DNA of 64,000 bases. Origin: Porphyridium purpureum. Its lineage: Eukaryota > Rhodophyta > Bangiophyceae > Porphyridiales > Porphyridiaceae. Made by a program: the position numbers and the translations under genes. Below, one piece after another: positions 27,573 to 36,509 of this stretch; the stretch's first letter is position 1, and every line of letters begins with the position of its first letter. Location: the NCBI GenBank assembly GCA_008690995.1, contig VRMN01000001.1:2542001-2606000 (forward strand). The letters are read 5' to 3'. The notes under the pieces were generated by a model that worked only from the letters and a program-made list of their open reading frames with translations, made no database searches and was not told the DNA's origin.

Positions 27573-29579
27573 TTATTTCTCCTTCTTCTCGGCATACAGC
27601 GCTTGAATTTGCTCTTTGTACCGTTTCTTCAACCCGGGCCGTTTGAGCTTCATAGACGGAGTCATACACCCATTCTCAACGGTGAAAACCTGACCAAGTT
27701 CGTCGCGCTCCTCCGTCATGTCCACAAAAAGCTTTGGAATCTTTTCCGCTGGCTGCATGTTGTTCTGCTTGTGGATCGAAGCGAACTCTTTCAAGAAAAA
27801 GCCTTCGGGGTCACCACCGGCAATTTCCTTGCGCGCTTGGCCTGAAGGCACTACGACAGCAATCAGGTGCGGCCGGGATGAGTCGCCGTATACCCAGAGC
27901 TGCCCAACATATTCGCTGCGCGCATACTGGTTTTCGACTTTTTCGATTGCGACATAGTCCCCGTGGCTTAATTTCGTGATATTCTTCTTTCGATCGACGA
28001 TGCGCAGAACTCCATTTTCTGCAAATGAGGCCACGTCGCCCGTGCAGAAGAACCCATCCTCTGTCATATTTTCTGCGGTTTGCTTCTCATCCTGATAATA
28101 GCCTGTGGTGATGACGGATCCGCGAACCAAGAGCTCGCCGCGTGGGTACGGTTCATCCGTTCCGTAGTAGTCCATTTCTGGAATATCTCTCAATCTGGCT
28201 TCACAAACAGGCAGCAGGTAACCAACTGATCCGGTCACGTTATACTCTGGGTCCGTGACCGCAATGCCGCCCGTCGTTTCTGTGGCGCCAAAGCCTTCAA
28301 GCACGGTACTAATGAAAACGCATTCCAAAAACGAACGCGTTTCCGCCGGCAAAGGTGCAGCGCCACTGAAAAAGCACCGGATGCGAGGCATGGCCTTGGC
28401 CTTAATTGACGAGAATACAAACCGATCCAACAGATGCGAACGATTCTTCGTACCGCCTTCTTTGATGTATCCGAGTTGTTTCTGGAGCGCCCACTCAAAC
28501 ACATTCTTCATGACAAAGCCCGCCTTTGCAACCTGCGCGCGCACGCCACTTTCAAAGCGACTCAGCACTCGCGGTACTGCAGGAAGGATGGTTGGTGCTG
28601 CCAATGCCAGCTCTTTCTGGAATGCCTTCATGTTGCCGGATGAAAAAGCAATGGCGCAGCCGACTGACATGTACGCGAGCTCCACCACCTGCTCGAAAAT
28701 GTGGGCCAGAGGAAGGAAACTGAAAGAAATGTCGCCCGGCCCGGCGTTGAGCCTGGCCACGCTCGAAAATTTGGCTAGGCCGGCAATCTCAGCAATCATA
28801 TTTCCATTGGTGATCATGGCGCCTTTCGGGTCGCCCGTCGTCCCACTGGTGTACATAATTTGGGCGAGATCCTCCTTCGAGCCCGCATGAATCTCCTTCT
28901 CCACTTCTTCTTGCGTTACTTTCGCACATGTTTCCTCCAGTTGCTCCATCGAGAGAACGTTCAGCGAACCCATTTTCAGTGGGGCGGTCGATTCTTCCGA
29001 ACCCGGCGGCGCGGACAGACGAACGACGCACTCGAGGTTTTCACACGACTCGGCGACCTCGCCGAGTTTTTTAAAGTTTGATTGCCCGGCAAAAATCACC
29101 TTGACGCCTGAGTGGTTCGCCACGAACGCAATGTGCTCGTCAGGAAGATTATCGTAAAGCGCAACTACAATAGCGCCGAGCGCGTTTGTTGCAAGCATCA
29201 CGAGCTGCCATTCAGCGCAATTCTTCGAGAAGATACCGACCTTGTCGCCCGGTTTGATGCCAAGTTGTGATTTCATGGCAAACATGAGCCGATTGATGCG
29301 GTTGTATGCTTCTGCGAACGAGCTGTACGAGTACTGACTTGCCGTTTTGTCCAGCACACCAAACAGCGGCTGATCAGGGTACTTGGAAACTGCGTTGCGG
29401 AGCACGTCGTGCAGCTTTTCGATTGCCAGCTCGCCCGTCCAACCACCGGACTCGGCCAGCATATGCCCGCCGCCTTCGTTGTCCAGCAACGTGCTCACAC
29501 GAATCGGCGTCTGCCCGTCCGCATACTTGTCTGCTGCATTTCGCTGCCGCGAGTACGTCCTCGCCATACTTGCCGCCAT
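27573..29579 (-). CDS. Long-chain acyl-CoA synthetase (LACS/ACSL)
   Basis: Activates long-chain fatty acids to acyl-CoA with ATP. From ATG 29579 the product has 668 residues. AMP-binding family motifs: MYTSGTTGDPKGAMI (P-loop, about residue 240), FSFLPLAHIFEQVVE, GFGATETTGGIAV, CTGDVASF and the LACS-typical DRKKNITKLSHGDYVAIEKV. It ends LYAEKKEK, with no peroxisomal SKL-type signal, so ER, plastid envelope or cytosol is likelier. The frame is open upstream to 29678, but the added 33 residues are low-complexity and the ATG fits a usual start (MAASMART). Confidence 0.93.
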   Translation of the reverse strand: MAASMARTYSRQRNAADKYADGQTPIRVSTLLDNEGGGHMLAESGGWTGELAIEKLHDVLRNAVSKYPDQPLFGVLDKTASQYSYSSFAEAYNRINRLMFAMKSQLGIKPGDKVGIFSKNCAEWQLVMLATNALGAIVVALYDNLPDEHIAFVANHSGVKVIFAGQSNFKKLGEVAESCENLECVVRLSAPPGSEESTAPLKMGSLNVLSMEQLEETCAKVTQEEVEKEIHAGSKEDLAQIMYTSGTTGDPKGAMITNGNMIAEIAGLAKFSSVARLNAGPGDISFSFLPLAHIFEQVVELAYMSVGCAIAFSSGNMKAFQKELALAAPTILPAVPRVLSRFESGVRAQVAKAGFVMKNVFEWALQKQLGYIKEGGTKNRSHLLDRFVFSSIKAKAMPRIRCFFSGAAPLPAETRSFLECVFISTVLEGFGATETTGGIAVTDPEYNVTGSVGYLLPVCEARLRDIPEMDYYGTDEPYPRGELLVRGSVITTGYYQDEKQTAENMTEDGFFCTGDVASFAENGVLRIVDRKKNITKLSHGDYVAIEKVENQYARSEYVGQLWVYGDSSRPHLIAVVVPSGQARKEIAGGDPEGFFLKEFASIHKQNNMQPAEKIPKLFVDMTEERDELGQVFTVENGCMTPSMKLKRPGLKKRYKEQIQALYAEKKEK

Positions 29580-30706
29580 GTTTGCGCCCGCTCTACGTCG
29601 CCACGACCGGCGCTGGATCACCTCAGCTCCTCCTCGTTCGTCGTCTTCTCCTCTCTGTCCTCCCGAACAAACGCGCATCTCCTTCCCGGCTCACCACTGG
29701 CACTCCACGCGGAAGCAAAACGGCCAAATCCAGTTGACTGAACCACTGGAACAGGCAGCTGTACCGTCGACCTGTTTTCCAGCTTGTGTTGAGCGCGTTC
29801 GCGTGAACCACAGCGCGACGCTGACGCCATGTGCTGGTAAAGGCGGAGCGCGGCAACTGCAACTGCGTCACCAGACAGCCCGTGGTCTGTGATCCGTGCG
29901 CCGATCACATGAGCGCCTTCAAGCAGTTCGCGTGATCGTGAGCACTGACCGCTCTTATCGCCACGGCCACAATCGTGCTGCGAGCCAACCGTCGGCACGC
30001 TGAGGCCCACATGACGGTGTGATGTGGCGCGACAGAATGCGCAAAGGCACCTCTGCTAAAACCTGAGAAACGGCGGGAATGTGTCACGTGTATGAAAGCG
30101 GGCGCGGTGTCGTGCGAGTGAAATCTGGACTGTGTTCCAGTGTAGTCTGCGGCCAGTGTCGAGCTCGCGCGCATGGCAAAGCACACTGCGCAGGGGCCCC
30201 CTGTGCCCAGCCAACAGTTTCAATGCCATGAACGCCGGTGTCTGCCAACGTCCATGTTTGTCGTTTGTCGCAGCAGCGTGGATGCACCCTGCGAGGAAAC
30301 GTCCTCGCCTGCTCTGCGTTCTGTCACCCTTGTGGGCTCTCCACACCGAGCGTCGGAAGCTACTGCGCTCCGAACACGCAATACTTGGTAAAGTGCGGTG
30401 CGTTTAGTGCGATGAGACGCGACTCAAATTTGGTGGTGCCCACGCGCGTTCTCAAAACAGCCATGAAAACAAGCGGTTTCACTTGTACTGGTGACGAAAG
30501 AATCAGGAAAAAGCGCACGGGAAGCTTGACAAGGTGGACGCCTGTGTGTGAGGAGGGGGTAAGAGCGAAGGAAGAGGAGGGGGAGGGGGAGGGGGAGAGA
30601 TCGGAAGGAGATTGGGGACGGTGACGTCCTGGTCGAGGGTCGCTTGACGAGGTGAAGAAGCGAGGGATGGGGATCAGTCCGAGGAAGAGAAAGGTTTGGG
30701 CCAACC
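29580..30706. promoter_or_regulatory. Divergent promoter region of LACS and Argonaute
   Basis: About 1.1 kb between divergent starts. Near LACS the plus strand is pyrimidine-rich (G-rich in LACS sense). Near Argonaute there is a strongly purine, G-rich tract at about 30550-30610 with repeated GGGGGA units. A GCTGTACCG word lies at about 29758. No RNA gene or credible coding frame recognised. Confidence 0.45.
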
Positions 30707-33400
30707 ATGGAGGCTCATGTGCTCCCCACAGACGTTGCTTTGCCCGTGCCGGAGGCCCTCACGGTGGTGCCGGTGCTGTGCCGGAATAAGGCTCCCGGAA
30801 AGGGAGTGGGGGTGGCTGGAAGGCCTCTCAAAAGTATCTACACGAATGCCTGGCAAATTCGGCCGAGGCCCAACGCCGCTGATATCCACATGTGGGATGT
30901 GGAGGTACACGGCGTCGGACGTCGCGAGGGAATGCGGTTCGACACCGACAAGAAATGCGTCGCATTGAACCGCCGCATCATGCGGGAGATGCAGAAGGTT
31001 CATCGCAGTGTTTTTGGGGACGCGGTTGTTGCGTACGATGGCCAGAAACTCCTGCTGACAAAGAAGCCGCTTAACATTGCGGGCGAGGCAGGTTCGGCGA
31101 GCTTGGTCGTCGAGCTCAAGGACGAAAGTGGCACCCAGCGCGAGGCGGAATCATTTCACGTTTCTCTTCGCTTCATTGACGTGCGAAGTTTTCAGGAGCT
31201 CACCGCGTGGTATCAGGAGCTCGCGAGGAATAGCGACCAATCTTACCCTCAGGACGTGATTCAAGCTCTTGATCTTGTAGCACGTGCGATCCGCGCTGAC
31301 GTGGCCATTACGGCGGGCCGCAACGTTTTTGATCCAAACCTGGCAAATTCACGCCCAATTCACGGCGGCTTTCACATCTGGCGCGGATGGTATCAATCAA
31401 TTCGGCCTGCTGCCGTAGGGATGGTGCTTAATGTCGAGCTTGCCTTCTCTGCGTTTCTTCAGGAAGGATCAGGATTGAATGTCATGCAGAACGTGCTTGG
31501 CCTGCCTTCTTTGCAATCGAGCCTTCGAGACTCTGACGTACAAGTCTTATCGAATGAGCTGGCAGGATGCCAGTTTTACGTTCAACATACTAGGTATCGT
31601 GTGAAGGCCCGCGTCGCAAAAATTGATCGTCAGAATGCACAAACAAGGACATTTACACTTGAAGAAGGCGGCAGAAGCAGAGTTGTTTCTGTGGCAGACT
31701 ACTTCCGCGAGAAGTACAGCATCCGACTGAGTCGCCCCGATCTTCCTCTGATTGTGGTGAAAAAGGGCGCGACGCGGGAAACAGAACGTTACTCGTACTT
31801 TCCGTTCGAGATTGTGACGTTTGGTCCGGGGGCGCAGAGGCGACAGCGCATGGTCACCCCAAGGCAAGCACAAGATGTGATCCGCGCTGCAGCAGTGCGA
31901 CCGAATGAGCGCATTCGTGACCTCAAGCACATTCTTACCGCGTTGGATTTCAATAAGAATTCGTCCTTCGCGTCCATCATGGAAGTGAATCCGCAGCCAT
32001 TGAAGCTACCGAAAGCGCGCCTGCTAGACACTCCCGACGTGCTCTATGGTCCAAAGGTAAAAGGAGGCAGACTAGAGAGTGTTCGCCCCAGGGACGGCGC
32101 CTGGAACGTTCGAGATACCCCTTTGTTTGCGCCTGACCCCGAGGGCTTGCATGCGTATGGTGTCATCTGTACCGTCCCGGAAAGAGTTTTGCGCGCGAGC
32201 GACGTCATTGGTTTTTTCAAGCAACTTTCGAGCATCGGAGAGCGGAGCATGTACAGAATGGCCCCACCGGATCCGCAATTCTTAAATTACAGTCGTGAAG
32301 ACCAAACGCAAGGCGCGCTAGAAAAGATGGCAGCATCGGTAGCTAAGAAGTTCGGCAAGGTGCAGCTCATTTTCGTGCTGACAGACCGCGGGGATCCCAA
32401 GTGGTACCAAGCTGTGAAAACGTTCGGTGACACTCGGCTAGGCGTCGTGACCCAAGTCGTGAAGAAGAAAAATGTCGAAAAGAAAGACCCGTCAACATGT
32501 GCGAACATTATTTTGAAATTGAACGCAAAAGTGGGCATGCAGGGTAAAAACCATGTAACGGCACCACCGAGGGGCTCGCTGAGAAATGCGTTTGAGGACA
32601 AGCCCTTCATGGTGCTGGGAGCTGATGTCACGCATCCACATCCCGGTTCTTCGCAGCCCAGCATTTCGGCTTTGGTTGGATCAGTGGACCGAAACATGGC
32701 TCGCTACGCTGGAGAAGTAATGCGACAGGAGAACTCGAAGCAGGAGCTGATCACTTCATTCCGAGACTCACTCATCAAGATTCTGGATTCATTTGAGAAG
32801 ATTCAGGGCGGACGCTTGCCGGAGTCAATTGTCATGTTTCGCGATGGTGTCGGAGAGGGCATGCAGGACGCCGTTCTTGCAATTGAACTGGACGGTATCC
32901 GCCAGGCCTGCATCGCGAAGAAGGTGAATTTCATGCCGAAAATTACGTATCTCACTGTGAACAAGCGTCACAAGTACCGCTTCTTTGCGAGTGAAAAAAA
33001 TGAGTGCGACCGAAACGGAAACGTTTTCCCGGGCACAGTAGTCGATGATGGCGTTGTGAATCCAATGTACTACGAATTCTTCTTGACGACGGCCGTTGCC
33101 CTGCAAGGCACGGCCAAGCCATCGCTGTATCGTGTTTTGTACGATGAGTTGAACTTCACTCCTGATCAGATCCAGAACCTGGCCATGCGGCTCTGCTTTT
33201 CGTACGCACGCTGTACAAAGAGTGTCGGAGTATGTGCGCCCACATACTATGCGCACCAGTTGGCTTTCCGTGGGCGAGCATATGCAGGAGATGATGACGA
33301 CGTGTCAATCTCTTCGTCGTCCGTGGGTGGTGGGAGCAGCCTGCAGGCCGAATTCCCGAGCGTCCACGTCGGAATCAAACACAAAATGTTCTACTGCTAA
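30707..33400 (+). CDS. AGO: Argonaute (AGO clade), catalytic tetrad D-E-D-N
   Basis: Binds small RNAs to guide silencing of complementary RNA or chromatin. The 897-residue protein has the full set: N domain and linker, PAZ at about 240-370, MID at about 470-600, PIWI at about 610-890. PIWI catalytic residues are Asp640 in LGADVTHPHPG, the glutamate finger Glu680 in SKQELI, and Asp713 in MFRDGVGEGM. The fourth position, His807 of human AGO2 (ITHPTEF), is Asn785 here (VVNPMYYEFFL). Asn is an accepted fourth ligand in some prokaryotic Argonautes, so slicing is possible but not certain. It ends MFYC like plant AGO1. The ATG follows a long G-rich leader. No introns needed. Confidence 0.96.
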   Translation: MEAHVLPTDVALPVPEALTVVPVLCRNKAPGKGVGVAGRPLKSIYTNAWQIRPRPNAADIHMWDVEVHGVGRREGMRFDTDKKCVALNRRIMREMQKVHRSVFGDAVVAYDGQKLLLTKKPLNIAGEAGSASLVVELKDESGTQREAESFHVSLRFIDVRSFQELTAWYQELARNSDQSYPQDVIQALDLVARAIRADVAITAGRNVFDPNLANSRPIHGGFHIWRGWYQSIRPAAVGMVLNVELAFSAFLQEGSGLNVMQNVLGLPSLQSSLRDSDVQVLSNELAGCQFYVQHTRYRVKARVAKIDRQNAQTRTFTLEEGGRSRVVSVADYFREKYSIRLSRPDLPLIVVKKGATRETERYSYFPFEIVTFGPGAQRRQRMVTPRQAQDVIRAAAVRPNERIRDLKHILTALDFNKNSSFASIMEVNPQPLKLPKARLLDTPDVLYGPKVKGGRLESVRPRDGAWNVRDTPLFAPDPEGLHAYGVICTVPERVLRASDVIGFFKQLSSIGERSMYRMAPPDPQFLNYSREDQTQGALEKMAASVAKKFGKVQLIFVLTDRGDPKWYQAVKTFGDTRLGVVTQVVKKKNVEKKDPSTCANIILKLNAKVGMQGKNHVTAPPRGSLRNAFEDKPFMVLGADVTHPHPGSSQPSISALVGSVDRNMARYAGEVMRQENSKQELITSFRDSLIKILDSFEKIQGGRLPESIVMFRDGVGEGMQDAVLAIELDGIRQACIAKKVNFMPKITYLTVNKRHKYRFFASEKNECDRNGNVFPGTVVDDGVVNPMYYEFFLTTAVALQGTAKPSLYRVLYDELNFTPDQIQNLAMRLCFSYARCTKSVGVCAPTYYAHQLAFRGRAYAGDDDDVSISSSSVGGGSSLQAEFPSVHVGIKHKMFYC

Positions 33401-33874
33401 TTTCAGTCGAAAGACCGGCGTGGAGGTGAATTCTGTGCACGTGAGACGCAACGTGTGTTGTCTTTTCCCCCTATGGCCGGATAGAAGTAGAGTAATGTAT
33501 TTCTGTGAGAGCTTGTGATGACTTGGCCTTGGATCCCGTGCTTTTTTGTTCTTACGATAAATGGTATTTCGCATGCGCTACCATTGTGGGCCCGAACGTG
33601 CCGCGTCTCGCCAAGCACGAGCATCGTTAGAGCTCGGCTTTGGGCAGAACGCTCGCGCGGATTGAGCGCTTCATCTCTCGATCGCCTAGCGACACATACG
33701 AAGCGGTCGAACGTGTCGGACTGTACTTTGCAAAACCGGAACAGAACCGCTCGCGCGGATGTATTGCGGATTACGGAAGCCTGGGAACGTGCGGTGACGT
33801 GCACGCTGGCGTCACGGTCGTGGAGCGGTCGAAGCGCATGTTCGTGCCGTGGCCTCTGAGCCCCGCCGTGCGCC
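33401..33874. other. Gap between Argonaute and kinase-PP2C gene
   Basis: Contains the 3' flank of Argonaute and the presumed promoter of the next plus-strand gene. No repeat, RNA gene or family-matching frame seen. GACTGTACTTT at about 33719 is a partial match to the window's promoter motif. Confidence 0.4.
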
Positions 33875-35998
33875 ATGGGACGCGAGCGCAGTGGGCTGGG
33901 TGAAGGCCCGACAGCGCGTGCTATCCTGTTCTCCGACCTTCGCGATTTGGTGCCTCTCGCTACGGGAGGCGGCGCCAGCGTATTTCGATGCTCAATGCTA
34001 GACGCAGCGGGCAGTCCGCAGCAGGTCGTCGCCCGCAAGGCGCGAATCACGTCTCTGGACGCACTTGAACGCTTTGAGGCAGAGCTCAGGTTGCGTCTGG
34101 ACAAGGAGCTGCTCGGGCGCCCGCATGAGGGCTTGTTGCCGCTGCTGGCGTATTGTGACACAGCGCCAAACTACGTGCTTGTGTCGCCTTATCTACCCGG
34201 CGGAAGCTTGTTCGACGTGCTGCACAAGAAGGGTGCGAGGTTCGGCTTCAGGCGTGTCTTAGAGCTTGCTATTCAGCTGGCCAGCGCTGTGCATCACTTG
34301 CACGAGCATGGGCTTCTGCATCGAGACTTGAAGACGGCAAATGTTCTTCTGGATGAACACTTGCAGCATGCTGTACTGTGCGACTTTGATTTAATGGTCG
34401 AAAGGAAGCAGCTGGTTGGCGGTTCGAGCACGGGAAATGGCGCCGATGCCTCCATGAGCGCCGACAATCGCATGGAGACGACACAGTATGTTGGGCGCGC
34501 CGATCGCCAGGGCCCCTCTGCTGGACGTTTGAAGCAAATGGTAGGCACGCTCGTTTATCTGGCCCCGGAAGTCCTCAGAGGCCAGGTGCACGATTTTGCT
34601 GCCGACATTTATTCCCTGGGTATTGTGCTGAATGAACTTGCGTCCGCTTGTGTGCCATATGTTGACAGACAACTGCCGGAACCTGAACTTCACACCGTGC
34701 TGGAGACGCGCTTTAACCAGCTTCAGCTGCGCTCGGCGATTGTGGCGGATGGCCTTCGTCCTGTGCTAGCTGCACACGTGCCTTTGCAGTTTTCCCAACT
34801 AGTGGAATTGTGCTGGCATCGTGATGCTTCAGAAAGACCGTCCGCTCACAATGTGCTGAGCGAGCTTCGCGAGCTCGCAGCGCGCGGGGACATGTATCTC
34901 GCAGATTTCTCGGCAGCGGCTGGTGGAGAAGTCGACTCGGTGGTACCATCATCTTCTGTGGCACATGGCCGTGGCGCTCTGTTCGCGCGTGCGATCGATG
35001 AGCGGGCTCGCCTCGAGATGAAACGGAAGCTTTTGGCAGAGCAACCATACTCGGACGATAGAATACCTGCTCATTGGAAGAGTGAGTGGAAGCCGGACTC
35101 TGGCCAGCTTGTGTCTTCATTGTGGGCAGGACAGGCCGCCACGTGCGGGAAGCGAGGGGAAGATCGAATGGAAGACCGTTCTTTGATATGCTGTATTGAG
35201 GACAAGGTCAGAATGTTCTGTGTTTTTGATGGTCATGGTGGCTTTGAAGCCGCCGAGTTTGCGGCATTGATGATGCCTGCTGCGTATGTTTGTAGTGCAG
35301 AGCACGAAGGCATTGATCCGGAAAGCGCGCTGGTACACGCTTTCGAAAGAGTCGACCTTGCATTACGATGCGCGCACAGCCCCCGCACCGCCTCGGGAAG
35401 TACTGCGTTAAGTGTAGTGGTGATGCCGAGCCCGTCGCCTGCTCCCGAATGTAGGACGGGTGAACGATGGCTTTCCTTGTACTTTGCCAATGCAGGCGAT
35501 TGTCGGGCCGTGCTTGCGCTCGACAGCGAAGAGTATCGGCTTTTGACCCGCGATCACGTCGCTGCTGACCAGACTGAGCATGATCTCGTGGAGGCGCGAG
35601 GAGGGTTTTTCGCTGACAATGGTCGTGTGAATGGGAAGCTTGTCGTGACTCGTGCTCTGGGTGACTACGAAGTCAAACCTGCCGTAAGCTGCACTCCCGA
35701 AATTTCAGTGCTGCATTTAGTTCAAGAGAGCGACAGTAGCGTGGGTGACCAGTTGTATGTGGTGGACGACAGTGACAGTGGTAGCAAGAAGGTGGCGCAA
35801 TTTCTGATTCTTGCCACGGATGGTATTTGGGACGTCATGAACGAAGCAGATGCCGTCCGACTGGTGCGCTCAACTGCGAGGGATCCAGATATGGCGTCCA
35901 AGCGTCTCATGATGGAGGCGCTTGCGCGAGGGTCGTCGGACAACATCTCCGTCGTGGTCGTGTTCTTGTCCAAACAAGATCGAATCGTGCGTCTCTAA
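33875..35998 (+). CDS. Protein kinase - PP2C phosphatase fusion (DFD variant)
   Basis: One 707-residue protein with a kinase at about 20-345 and a PP2C-type Ser/Thr phosphatase at about 415-700. Land plants have a protein of this same order (protein kinase and PP2C-like domain-containing protein), and the match extends through the kinase-PP2C junction. Kinase: Lys55 in VVARK, HRDLKTANVLLD (149-160), then CDFDLM with Asp170-Phe171-Asp172 in place of DFG, VGTLVYLAPEVL, DIYSLGIVLNEL. PP2C: RMEDRS (Asp434), FDGHGG (Asp452), GSTAL, NAGDCRA, TRALGDYEVKP, ATDGIWDVM (Asp649), SSDNISVVVVFL (Asp689); all metal-binding Asp are kept. The phosphatase looks active. The kinase may be active with the DFD variation. 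Likely a signalling switch; substrates unknown. Confidence 0.92.
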   Translation: MGRERSGLGEGPTARAILFSDLRDLVPLATGGGASVFRCSMLDAAGSPQQVVARKARITSLDALERFEAELRLRLDKELLGRPHEGLLPLLAYCDTAPNYVLVSPYLPGGSLFDVLHKKGARFGFRRVLELAIQLASAVHHLHEHGLLHRDLKTANVLLDEHLQHAVLCDFDLMVERKQLVGGSSTGNGADASMSADNRMETTQYVGRADRQGPSAGRLKQMVGTLVYLAPEVLRGQVHDFAADIYSLGIVLNELASACVPYVDRQLPEPELHTVLETRFNQLQLRSAIVADGLRPVLAAHVPLQFSQLVELCWHRDASERPSAHNVLSELRELAARGDMYLADFSAAAGGEVDSVVPSSSVAHGRGALFARAIDERARLEMKRKLLAEQPYSDDRIPAHWKSEWKPDSGQLVSSLWAGQAATCGKRGEDRMEDRSLICCIEDKVRMFCVFDGHGGFEAAEFAALMMPAAYVCSAEHEGIDPESALVHAFERVDLALRCAHSPRTASGSTALSVVVMPSPSPAPECRTGERWLSLYFANAGDCRAVLALDSEEYRLLTRDHVAADQTEHDLVEARGGFFADNGRVNGKLVVTRALGDYEVKPAVSCTPEISVLHLVQESDSSVGDQLYVVDDSDSGSKKVAQFLILATDGIWDVMNEADAVRLVRSTARDPDMASKRLMMEALARGSSDNISVVVVFLSKQDRIVRL

Positions 35999-36509
35999 CA
36001 CGGTGAAGGTCATGGCGGGCTGTCGTCCAGCGTCAGTTCCGGTTTTTTTCTGAATGAACCGTTTACAAATTATATTGAAATGACGCCAAACCATGAGGAC
36101 GTGCCAATCCGACTTGAACCCGAGAGTTCAAAACGGTTCCGAGCTGTGGACGCTGAGAACTGGTAAAGTCGCTGTACCTTGCAGCTGTCCCTTTCTTATT
36201 TCCACGGTTCTATTTTTTAACAATAAAAATGGCTTAAATGAACTGTACCAAATGTACAGTGCTATCACCGACGACGTGCGCGGTTGTGGTGTGGAAACGA
36301 AGGGCGAAGCGAGGCAGGGGCGGCTGGTGTGTGTCGTGTCGCGGTAGAAGGTATAAGCAGCAGTGGTGAAGCAGCTGTTTCGATCACGCAGCTCAGGCAA
36401 CTCATCACAAGCTTGAACTCCACTCGGTGGGCTGCGCTGTGCGCCGGTTGTGCCGCGTGTGGTGCGAAGGTGCTGCCGTGTGGGCGTGGACTGAAGTCTT
36501 CACGCTGCC
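35999..36509. promoter_or_regulatory. Gap before the ABCF gene with inverted repeat
   Basis: Holds the 3' flank of the kinase-PP2C gene (AT-rich at 36040-36080 and AATAAAA at about 36221) and the promoter of the ABCF gene. The inverted repeat at 36242-36260 is the clearest site. Confidence 0.45.
36242..36260. promoter_or_regulatory. Inverted repeat ACTGTAC-CAAAT-GTACAGT
   Basis: Perfect 7-bp arms with a 5-base spacer, about 250 bp before the ABCF start codon. Same 7-mer as the inverted repeat at 23704 but with arms in the opposite order. Confidence 0.5.

Noticed and set aside
36080-36140. tRNA-like T-loop (GGGTTCAAGTC on the minus strand)
   Set aside because: The flanking bases do not form a T-stem, acceptor stem or anticodon arm.
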